From NCBI GenBank assembly GCA_029204225.1, contig CM055106.1, positions 17,120,149 to 17,184,148 of the forward strand: 64,000 nt of DNA, given 5' to 3'. A program made the position numbers and the translations under genes. A model generated the notes under the pieces. That model searched no databases. It was not told the DNA's origin and was given only the letters and a program-made list of their open reading frames with translations. This DNA is from Diphasiastrum complanatum (taxonomy: Eukaryota > Streptophyta > Lycopodiopsida > Lycopodiales > Lycopodiaceae). Shown here one piece after another: positions 31,244-40,781 of this stretch (the stretch's first letter is position 1; each line of letters begins with the position of its first letter).

Positions 31244-32095
31244 AGACCTTGGTGTTAATCACCTTAGAGTTTTTGGATGTACTTGCTTTGTACATATTCC
31301 CTTGGAAACAAGGAGAGAAGATGATCCAAATTCAAGCAAAGGGATCATGGTTGGGTATTCATCCAACAAGAAGGCATATAGAATTTATGTTCCCTCTACC
31401 TCAATCACAATTGAGAGTAGAGATGTTATATTCCATGAGAACCAAATATGCATCTTTGATGAGACTGAGATCAAAGAGTCTCAAAAAGGTTCTCCTATTA
31501 TCTCTCTTGAATATTATCATGGGGGGATGGGGCCGAGAATTGAGGTGGAGTCACCTCGAGTCTTCTCACCTAGAAGATCACTAAGAGAAAGATCCGAGTC
31601 TAAGAGGCTCTCATATGGTGAAAAAGGCAAACAAATGGATCTTGGTTCCACTAGTCATGCATATTTTATCTCAGATGAAGAGCCAAAGGATGTTCAAGAG
31701 GCACTCAACTTGAAAGAATGGTTTTTAGCCATGAAGCAGGAATATGATGCATTGATCACCAATAACAAATGGGAGCCTGTGGATCTTCCATCTAACAAGC
31801 ATACTATTGGTTGCAAACAGGTTTTTCGAGTCAAATATAATCAAGATGGCACAATCAACAAATATAAGACAAGACTTTGTGCAAAGGGCTTTGCCCAGGT
31901 TCATGACTTGATTATGAAGAGACCTTTGCACCTATTGCAAAGATGGTATAAATAAGAGTCATATCCATTGCTTGTTTTTTCAAATGGAAGGTATTCCAAT
32001 TAGATGTCTCAAAGTTTTTTCAAATAGATATCTAGAAGAAGAAATTTATATGGAACAACCTCAAGGATTCATTAAAACCTACAAAAGGTACAAGA
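31244..32095 (+). pseudogene. Copia C2-type integrase C-terminus and RT N-terminus, inverted
   Basis: The plus-strand frame 31227-31955 reads NHLRVFGCTCFVHIPLETR, IMVGYSSNKKAY and SRDVIFHENQ (integrase C-terminal), then RT motifs NLKEWFLAMKQEYDAL, TIGCKQVFRVKYNQDGTINK and A-K-G-F-A-Q. After a frameshift the sequence continues through FAPIAKM and E-E-I-Y-M-E-Q-P to about 32090. In the normal element this lies immediately upstream of the PRSWYARL part at 31243, but here it points the other way. Confidence 0.8.
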
Positions 32096-32443
32096 GTTGA
32101 GAAAAAATCCTTCTGGAATATAACGTAGATTAATTTTTAGGAGTTTTGAAAAATGAAAAATCATCTATCTTGACTTTTGGTTTTGGTAAGGTTTTTTCTA
32201 CATGTATGTAATGTTTCATATTAAAAATGCCAAATTTGGCCTAGTGAAAACTCGAGCTACATGGGTTATATGAAGTCTACTTGGTCGAATACAACATGGA
32301 TATAGATTTAAGACATGGAAATGCCAAATATTACTTTGTAAAAACTCGAGTCATATCACATGCAAAAATTGTAAGTGTTCCTAAGTGTCTGACCCTGAGG
32401 CAAGACGGACCACATAACGGTGATCACTGGCCATGGTGGGCAC
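32096..32443. other. Unassigned stretch
   Basis: About 350 bp. Two similar short segments ending in aaaactcgag at about 32245 and 32340 suggest a small degenerate duplication. No gene seen. Confidence 0.4.
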
Positions 32444-32659
32444 TCAGAGCTTCTGCACAAGTCGAGCATTCAAAAAATTGTGAGTACTACCTGAATCAAA
32501 TAGCACATTTACGTCTTTCCCTAATATATTGTCTCTCATTCGAAACAATTCATTAGGCTTGAAAGAAAGTGCACTAAAGTTGCAACCACAAGTACAATTT
32601 TTCAACAAATTGGCTTCCAATTTACTTGTCGGTAAATCCACAGTCATGAAACTTGACAA
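32444..32659 (-). pseudogene. Gypsy-type protease fragment
   Basis: 71 codons with N-V-L-F-D-S-G-S-T-H-N-F-L-N, the D-S-G-S-T-H-N-F active-site form typical of Ty3/gypsy proteases, preceded by a Cys-containing linker. It directly follows copia-type gag on the same strand, which is unexpected. Confidence 0.75.
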
Positions 32660-32689
32660 CTTAGCTTTCTGTTTGGGGCACTATTTATC

Positions 32690-33420
32690 ATAGTGTCCAG
32701 GTTTTTCTTCAATGAATGTGGATTCGAGGACTGTTCTTGACCTTGAGTCTATTTCTGATTCGATGTAGACTGCTTGGAGCTTTTCCGCTTCTGTCGTTTT
32801 GAGCCCTTGTTGACATATAGAGCATGAGATGAAGAGGTAGATGAAGTGTCTTGACTTCTTTGATTATCTGCTTGTAGCAACACAGTGATAACTCTGGTAA
32901 GAGTTAAATCTGAGTGTGTCATGATGATCATCACCCAGTTCTCATATGTAGAGGGCAGACTTGAAAGCAATGTCATAATTGTATCTTGACCGTCTATGAC
33001 AGATCCGACAGTGGCCATCTATTGCAAGAGATTCTTAAACTGGTTAATATGATTTCAAAGAGAATCATTATTCAACATCTTGAGTGTGAAAAATTTTCTT
33101 AGAAGATGTAACTTAGTAGTTATGTCTCTCACATCATATAGTGAGCTCAAGATGTCCCAAACTTCTTTCGAAGTTCTAGCTTCAGCTACATGGCCAATCT
33201 AAGTATCTAATATATTGAGGATAATAAGCGCAAAAGCTTTACCATCCTTTGACTTCCATTGCGAGTCATTTGTGTCACCTTCAGACTTCACTTCGATACC
33301 CGTAACAACATTCCACAACTCGTTGGCGATTAGCAAGGTCTTCATCTTAAATTTTCATAAATGATAATTGGATCCATTCAACTTATCTGCGATAAGACCG
33401 GCTTTACTTTGAGAATCCAT
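32690..33420 (-). pseudogene. Copia E gag
   Basis: ATG at 33420 opens MDSQSKAGLIADKLNGSNY, a copia gag start. It continues with stops through F-A-L-I-I-L-N-I, E-V-W-D-I-L-S-S-L-Y and the 33018-32749 frame (LLSSLPSTYENWVMI, S-D-L-T-L-T-R-V-I-T), the UBN2-type gag core. A partial knuckle (K-P-G-H-Y-D-K-stop-C-P-K) is at about 32690. Broken by several in-frame stops. Confidence 0.8.
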
Positions 33421-33596
33421 GTGGAACTTTAGACCGTCGATGATTCGAATGTTGTTAAAAGAAAGATATAGCGTTGTGGAAATCAATTCTCTGATACTGA
33501 AACAAATTGATTCAAACTGAAGAATAACTTGATATCACGAAAGATAACAAGCATAAGAGCTTATGCTATGATAGTATTAGGCCTTGAAGAATCAAT

Positions 33597-33608
33597 GCTC
33601 TGATACCA
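33597..33608 (-). promoter_or_regulatory. Copia E primer-binding site
   Basis: Minus strand TGGTATCAGAGC about 180 bp upstream of the gag ATG, in the right place for a 5' LTR boundary just to its right. Confidence 0.8.
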
Positions 33609-34635
33609 TTTTGGTTGGAAAGAAGTGTGTGAAAGATAGGTCGAACTCGAAAAGAAAAGAATTTAATAAAAAGAATTTGAACGACAAGAAAGAAAATTTA
33701 TCGTGCATAGCAGAATAAACTATCTTCCTCTTTCTTTATGCATGACTACGCCTATCAATTTCAAACAAAACAATAGTGATAGAAAACATGTTTGATCTTA
33801 TAGTAACTAACTTTGAAATCATTAGTACTACAATGATTATGTAGCCAAACATTAAGCATCGAAACATCAGACAGATAATTTGTCATGAAACATTAGACAA
33901 ATAATTAGTCGCGAAACATCACACAAATAATTAGTCGCAAAGAACTACAAAAATGCATACATTTTGAGACGAGGCTAAACGTAATAAGAAGATAGTATTG
34001 ATTCAGTATGGAAGCAAAACAAATGTAAATAAGTACAACAAGTTGCGGATCAGAGCCACATACTCTAAGCTATCTTTGAGCTGCTAAAATATAAGTCTGA
34101 GTTAAGTGCAACTACTGATAAGCAATAAGCGCAAGCAATCTCTAATCAACTCTAAAGAACTGAGTTAGAATGCTAAAGAGTATACAAGCTCGTAGGATTG
34201 AGAGAGAGAGAGCCAACTATTCGATACTTGATCCTCTTCTTGATCATAAGAAGTTGAAATATGAATAGCTATTTATACTAAACAATTAGGTCGTCAAAAG
34301 CATCATCCAGTTGGTTGTGATGTGTTGGCATCCATCCAGTTAGGAACAATGTTTATTTGTAAGGACTTGAGTGTTGATATTCCCCTGATTTCAAAAGTCT
34401 ACACAATGATATGCTCCAATACGTCAGACTGGGGAATCAAATCCTCGTGTTGCCATACATAACAAAGTAAGTGCCTTTTTTTCAAGTTTTATTTTGTTAA
34501 ATTTTTCATATGAACTTTGATTTCACATTGATTCTCATTAACTTATTGTTTTATGATTGCAGTGATCATTGGAGCTTATATGTGTTGTCCTTATTGTTTT
34601 ATGATGAGGGTGTGTGTAATCCAATTTGTTTAAAG
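33609..34635 (-). other. Probable copia E 5' LTR and flank
   Basis: Lies just upstream of the PBS, so its left part should be the 5' LTR (starting near ttttggttgg), but I could not find its outer end. Contains a gagagagagagag run near 34201-34213. No coding supported. Confidence 0.4.
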
Positions 34636-34964
34636 TGTGAAGAATTGAAAAAGATTATCTATGTTAGATATGGCGGTCTTATGTTTTTTATATCAAGCAT
34701 CTAGGTGTAGGATGTTGATAGGACCAAATTTGGCATAGATGGCAAATTATCCATTTCCACTTGTAATGCCACTATTTAGCCAAAATAGAGTAAGAGGCTA
34801 AACTCGTGCCAATTAGAGTCTAGACAAGTGTAATACTTTTGTTTGATGAAATTTAAGAGGTCCAATAGGATTTAGAGGTGGAACCTTGAAGGGTCCAATA
34901 GAATTTGAGGTTTGCTTGAAAATGGTCAATAGAATCTAGAGGTGAATGGATCAATGGTCCAATA
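34636..34964 (+). repeat. LTR fragment (C3 type), forward arm
   Basis: 329 bp starting TGTGAAGAATTG, matching the first ~327 bp of the LTR at 34965-35701 but in the opposite orientation. Ends exactly where the other LTR begins (tgttgatttcac). The pair forms an inverted repeat. Confidence 0.8.
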
Positions 34965-35701
34965 TGTTGATTTCACACGTGTGGAGTGTATACTACACAT
35001 ACTTGTGATCTCCTAAGGTGTGTAGATGCACCAAGATCAAGACTAGATTGAGATTCAAGATCTATCTTTGAATCTATGGCAAAAACACACTACTACATGC
35101 ATTCAATCACTTCCAACTCTCACTCACACATGTGGGAAGTATTCAAAAAATAATCTAAGTAAAAACAAGCTGCTCTCCTCGGGTAGAGAGAGAGAAAGCA
35201 TCATGAGCTCTCGGGTAGAGAGAGAAAGCTAGAAATCCAATAACTCTCAAAATCCATAAAATCACCAAATCAATTAATTTCAAAATGAGGAGTACAATGA
35301 TACTAGTAGATCCACAAGCTACCACTATGCTTAACTATGATTGGACCATACTTTTTCACCTCTTGATCCTATCGGACCATTGATCCATGCACCCCTTAAT
35401 TCTATTGGACTATATTCAAGCACACCTCAATTTCCTATTGGACCTCACAAGGTTCCACCTCTAAATCCTATTGGACCTCTTGGAATTCATCAAACAAAAG
35501 CATTACACTTGTCTACACTCTAATTGGCACGTGTTTAGCCTCTTACTCTATTTTGGCTCAATAGTGGCATTACAAGTGGAAATGCATAATTTGCCATCTA
35601 TGTCAAATTTATTCCTATCAACATCCTACACCTAGATGCTTGATGTAAAAAACATAAGACCCCTATATCTAACATAGATAATTTTTTTCAATTATTCACA
35701 C
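34965..35701 (-). repeat. Copia C3 3' LTR
   Basis: About 737 bp, ends TGTTGATTTCAC and CAATTATTCACA. Carries TTCACACGTGTGGA at about 34972 and two ctcgggtagagag motifs near 35180-35225. Adjacent to the C-terminal end of C3 pol on the minus strand. The outer boundary is inferred from the break in homology. Confidence 0.75.
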
Positions 35702-35715
35702 TCCTAAAAAATTAT

Positions 35716-36330
35716 CTATGAAGATTTGAGCATTGATCTTGATATAACTGCAAGATTAGATCTATGTTTGATGAAAGCACTTTTTCTCAAAGGCTTGGTG
35801 AGTAGATCGGCAATACAAGAGGACGAGTTGACATGCTCCAAATAGATTTCTCCTCCAATAAGCTTTTCTCTCACAAAATGGTGTGCCACTTCTATGTGCT
35901 TGATTCTTGCATGAAATATGGGATTATTGGCAAGATCTTGGGCCGAGATGTTATCACGCTTGATCATTGGTAGATCATCCTCCTTGATGCACTTTAGCTC
36001 CATTAATAACCTCTTGATCCAAAGCACCTCTTTGGTAGTTGTAGTGAGTGCTTTGTACTCGGCCTCACATGAAGAGAGAGATATAGTATCTTGCTTTTTG
36101 GAAAGCCAAGATATTAGATTGCCTCCAAGAAAGATAGTGTATGCACTAATAGACTTTTGATCCATCTTGTCACTTGCAAAGTCCGAATCCGAGTAGCCAA
36201 CAATGGATAGATCTTCACTTTTATAGATTAGACCATAATGACAAGATGAAGATACATATCTTAGAATCCTCTTGGCCATCTTCCAATGATGGATCTTAAA
36301 ATCTTGCATAAATTGACTCAATTTGTGCAC
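35716..36330 (-). pseudogene. Copia C3 RNase H region
   Basis: 204 codons: HKLSQFMQDFKIHHWKMAKR, YSDSDFASDKMDQKS, SWLSKKQDTISLSSCEAEYK, LPMIKRDNISAQDLANNPIF, IEVAHHFVREK, CIADLLTKPL. RNase H acidic residues D (SDSDFA) and E (CEAEYK) are present. Separated from RT by a frameshift at about 36330. Confidence 0.88.
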
Positions 36331-36724
36331 ACAAACTTAGATTGGGCCTAGTAATGGTAAGCCAAATCAAGGATCCTACAAGACTCCTAAAAAGTGTGAT
36401 GTCCTCAAAGGATCTTTCATCACCTTTATTAGGATCTTTTACAATTTGCTCCATTGGAGTATCTATGCTCTTAGAATTTTCCATATGGAATTTTTTCAAC
36501 ATAGAGTGAGCATATCTAGATTGGCATATAAAGACATGATTTTCATAAAAATCAATTTCTAGGCCTAGGATGTAATGTATCTCTCCTAGATCTTGCATTT
36601 TAAACTCACATCCAAGTGCTAGCTTGGTTTCATCAACTAGCTTGATACAAATTCCACAAAGAATAATGTCATCAACATAAATTAGAAGAATGACAATATT
36701 GCTATCAACAAACTTTAGATACAT
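36296..36724 (-). pseudogene. Copia C3 reverse transcriptase, C-terminal part
   Basis: 142 codons with LLIYVDDIILCG (YVDD catalytic motif), MQDLGEIHYILGLEI, FICQSRYAHSMLKKF and DTPMEQ. The frame shifts near TRPNLSLC. Confidence 0.88.
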
Positions 36725-36753
36725 GGAAGGATCATAGTCACTAAGAGTAAATC

Positions 36754-38300
36754 CTAGTGAGATAAGAAAAGAATTAAGTCATGAATACCATGATCTTGGT
36801 GCTTCCTTGAGTCCATAAAGACTTTTGAAGAGCAAGCATAATCGTGCTTTATGCTTGTTGATGGTGCCATCATGATTGAACTTGATCCAAAATACCCACT
36901 GCAACCAATCACATGCTTGTTGGATGGAGGATCCACAAGCTCCCAAGTATTATTGGTGATCAATGCATCATACTCTTGCTTCATGGCATCATACCACTCC
37001 TTGGTATTGAGTGCCTCTTGTACATTCTTTGGCTCTTCATGAGAGACATAAAAAACATAATTAGTGGAATCAAGATCCACTTGTTTGCCTTTGTCAACAT
37101 ATGAGAGCCTCTTAGGCTCGGATCTATCTCTCATGGATCTTCTTGGTGAGAAAATCCGAGGAGAGTCTTCTTCAAATCTCGACCCCATCACATCATGATT
37201 GTCTTCAAAATCAATAATTGATGATGCATCCATAGATTTCTTGATCTCGGCATCTTCAAAAGATGAGTGTTGATCTTCATGAAAGACAACATCTCTACTT
37301 TCAATAACTTGAGAAGTAGAGAGTATAAAGACTCTATAGGCCTTCTTGGTGGATGAGTATCCAACCATGATCCCTTTGCATGCACTAGGATCTTCCTTCT
37401 TCCTTGTTTCCAAGGGAATATGGACAAAGCATATGCATCCAAAAACTCTAAGGTGATCAACAATAGGCTTCTTCAAAAATAAGATTTCATATGGTGACTT
37501 TCCTCCAAGAGCTATATGTGGGAGCCTATTGCAAAGATAATTTGCACAATTAATGGCTTCTCCCCAAAAATCTTTGGGCAAAGATGCCTCAATTCTCATA
37601 GATTTTGCACATTCACATAGAGATCTATTCTTTCTCTTGGCCACTCCATTTTGAGATGGAGAGTAGGCACAAGAGAACTCTCTTTTAATGCCTTCAAGCT
37701 CACAAAAATCTTGAAATTTATTGGAGATATATTCACCACCTCCATCACTTCTAAGAGTTTCAATCTTGAATGAGAATTGCTTCTCTACATAAGCTTTGAA
37801 AATAAGGAAATGATCAAACACCATAGATTTAGAAGCAAGAAGATATATCCAAGTGAATCTTGTGTAATCATCAATGAAAGTAACAAAACAAGTGGCTCCT
37901 CCCTTGCTTGTAGTTGATGAGAAATGCACATCCGAGTGGATTAACTCCAAAGGATGCTTGCTTTTGATAGAAGATCTTGTAAATGGCTTTTTGTGAGATT
38001 TAGCAATAGCACAAGCCTCACAAGGCTTGATCTTCTTGGAGAGTGACTTTGGCAGGCCAATAGCTTTGGCTTCTTTGATCATAGAGAGCATGGATTTGTA
38101 GTTGGGATGTCCCAACCTCCTATGCCATAATTCCTCCATAGAGAGCTTGTTCACAAGAGCAACATTACAAGCATTCACATACTCATTTGGATCTAGTTTA
38201 TAGATGCCACCAAATCTAGATCCTAATGCAAGTATCTCATCATTCTTCTTGATAGTGCAAGTCTCAACATTGAATTTTACATCAAGGCCTTGGACATGCA
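36754..38300 (-). pseudogene. Copia C3 pre-integrase, integrase and RT entry
   Basis: The longest C3 frame: pre-integrase LWHRRLGHPNYKSM...CEACAIAKSH, integrase LIHSDVHFSS, FIDDYTRFTW, LRSDGGGEYISNKF, QNGVAKRKNRSL, then the VFGCICFVHIPLETR and MVGYSSTKKAYRV motifs. RT entry follows (NTKEWYDAMKQEYDALITNN). The second Asp loop reads SDGGGEY instead of SDNGGEY. It ends after a frameshift at HVIGC and an RT deletion. The first ~20 codons (from 38322) lie across the C3/C4 junction. Confidence 0.88.
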
Positions 38301-38954
38301 TGTTGAGGATACTCCTCCTCAAACCTCAACCCCATCACAACTTGATTACTCACCATAGCAATGACTTGTGATGCATCATGAGATACTATGCTCTCGGCCC
38401 CTTCCAAGATAGAAAAAAGGTCTTTAAAATCAAGAAAATCTCCATGCTCAAACACCTCTGAGATAGGGAGTGTAAAGGCTATGTAGCCTTCCTTGGTGGA
38501 TAAGCATCCAACCATGATCCATAAACTAGGATCTCCATCCTTCTTTCCTTCCAAGAAACCACATGCAAAGCAATAATCTTCAAGAACACTAAGGTACAAA
38601 ACCTTAGGCTTATAGTTGAACAAGACTCCATATAGTGCAATCCTTCCATTAGCTCCATAACTCCATAAAGTTTTGCATGATGGAACATACACATGCACCA
38701 TAAAACTTGAAGAGACAAGACTTAGCCAATTGTAACTTGTGGAACCATCAATAGTACATGCAAAGCAAGAAACACCATCCTTGCTCACTGATAAAGAAAG
38801 ATGAACATCCAAATGTTCCAACTCCATAGGATATTTTGTCTTGATAGAAGACATCAAATATGGATCCATATGTGATTTTTCCATAGAATAAGCCACTCTT
38901 GGCTTGATCTCCTTGACTATAGTAGGCATAGATTTGAAATTGGAAACATGCAAC
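38301..38954 (-). pseudogene. Copia C4 integrase, strongly diverged
   Basis: The frame 38953-38282 reads HVSNFKSMPTIVKE (pre-integrase after the R-L motif), IKTKYPMELEHLDVHLS, and then an integrase whose usual motifs have drifted (SKDGVSCFACTIDGSTSYNW). The frame is open for over 220 codons despite heavy divergence. It directly continues 44784-45174 beyond copia A2. Confidence 0.65.
38950..38954. repeat. TSD of copia A2, left
   Basis: gcaac, matching 44784-44788. Confidence 0.95.
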
Positions 38955-39609
38955 TGTGAAAATTGTCAACATTTCCTAGCTAGTTTGAGGCCTAAATTGG
39001 CTAAAATTGTAAATAGTTTTGGTTCTGGAGTTTCACACGTGTGAACCAGGCCACAATGTTTTTATTTACTGTATTTTTTCAGTATGATGAAGTGTCAAAC
39101 TTCATACCCTTCAAAATGAGACCATTTTGATGTATTTTGGTCATATAAGCCATTTTTAGCTATTTTTCCTATATAGGGAATATCTAGGGTCAAGTACCTT
39201 CTAGAGAGAGGAGAGAGAGTCATCTTCCTCATCCATAAATAGTAGGGAAGTCGTGGAGAACAGGTTGGAGAAACCTTTTGTATGATTCATTGAGATCAAT
39301 AGATCATTGTCATTGTTTCTTCCTCCATTGAGAGCATTGTTGTGTGTATTGTCTTCAAGCTATTGTGTATGATCTTAGGTGCTTTCCAAAAGTGGTAGGC
39401 TGATGTATTATGGACTGTATAATGCTATTTTGGGCCGCACTTGATGTTTATGGAAGTTTCCATTTGTGATAAATGCTTTTTGATCAAGTTCTTTGCATTC
39501 TAGGTAGCATAGAATGTGTTGCCAATTCCTAGCTTATGTAGTTTGGAGTGCAAGCATTCAAGCCAATGATCTTGGAGTTTATATCCACTTAGGATCTGTA
39601 TTTTTCACA
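38955..39609 (+). repeat. Copia A2 5' LTR
   Basis: 655 bp, TGTGAAAATTGTC to TGTATTTTTCACA. Palindrome TTCACACGTGTGAA at 39032-39045. The TATA-like cctatataggg lies near 39169-39178, upstream of a presumed start. Confidence 0.96.
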
Positions 39610-39621
39610 TGGTATCAGAGC
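39610..39621 (+). promoter_or_regulatory. Copia A2 primer-binding site
   Basis: TGGTATCAGAGC immediately after the LTR. Confidence 0.93.
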
Positions 39622-40781
39622 TGGTTGGCTTCTATTTACAGTAAGTATTCCATTTTTGGTGATATTTGGATGTTTGATCAAGTTCTAGCATGATTTTGCA
39701 TTGCTTTGTTGATCAAATCTTACTAACCTTTGTTTTGTGAGTTGAACTTGTGGATCAAAAGCATATTTCAGGTCTATTGAAGATCAGAGGCTGAAAAGAA
39801 ACTATTTTGGATCAGATCATAACACCTAATCATTTGTGATTGTGAGGCTTGTGCATATTCAATACTAACAATGTTCTTTTCAATCCTATTGTTGACAATC
39901 TCCATTCTTGGATGAACACTCTCCTTAAGTGGATGAAACTTCTCCTTAAGTGGATGACAAATGCTCTTTTGAGTGAGTTGTAATTCTCCTAAAGGCTGAG
40001 CAAAGCTCCCATTTGGATGAAAGATCCCCTTTTTTGGGTGAACATATTGTAAGCTCCATTGTGAAGAGCATATTGTAAAGATTGTCATCAATTTTGGCAT
40101 AAATTTTGGTGTACTTTGTTGAGCATGTAAGTAACTCTCCTTATGTAATTTGATTGGAGCATTTGCTGGAAGGTGTTAACCATTATGCAAGTGTGTTTTC
40201 AGGTTCTTAACAGGTTGAGGAACATTCTCATGTGAAGTGATCTTAGATCTACATCTAAACACCAAGATTTGACAAGATAGTGAAGCTAGTCTTGTGATTC
40301 ACTAAGTGTGCTCATTCATTCACCTCTAAATCTTGTATTTATCACTTGCTGGAGTTTATAAACTTTTAGAAGTGTGGTTTACATGTGGTTTTACAGGTTG
40401 AATCAATATCTTAGTGTGTTGATCATATGTTGATCAAGTTTGTTCATTACTAGGTAATCTTGGCATCCTAGTTTTGGGTATTTTCTAAGAATGCAAGTAA
40501 CTCTTCACACCATAACTTGATTTGGTCACTTGCTGGAAAGTTTGAGAGCTTAAGCAAGAGTGTGTTCAGGTTGGTTTGATTTTGTAATCCATTCTTAGTG
40601 TGTGCAAAGTGTTGCATGTGTTTCAATCTTCCTTTCTATGCTTGGAAACCATCTAGGTTCAAGATAGAAGTGTTTTAGGGTCCTAAATCTTCATAGATCT
40701 CTTTATCTATCATTTGTTGAGAGAAAAGTGAGTGCTAAGTGCTTTAGGACAGAACCTAAAAGTTGAAGAAACATTAGAATC
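39622..40781 (+). other. Copia A2 leader
   Basis: About 1.16 kb, with the same ~175-180-bp diverged repeats and the same antisense 108-codon frame (40100-39774) as A1. Confidence 0.7.

Larger units (their letters stand above)
35702..38300 (-). mobile_element. Copia C3 remnant
   Basis: Minus-strand remnant from the pre-integrase region to RNase H, next to its 3' LTR. The 5' part is missing: at about 38300 it abuts a more decayed copia (C4) in the same orientation. A deletion in RT joins the K-H-K-A-R region directly to K-S-L-Y-G-L. Confidence 0.85.
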
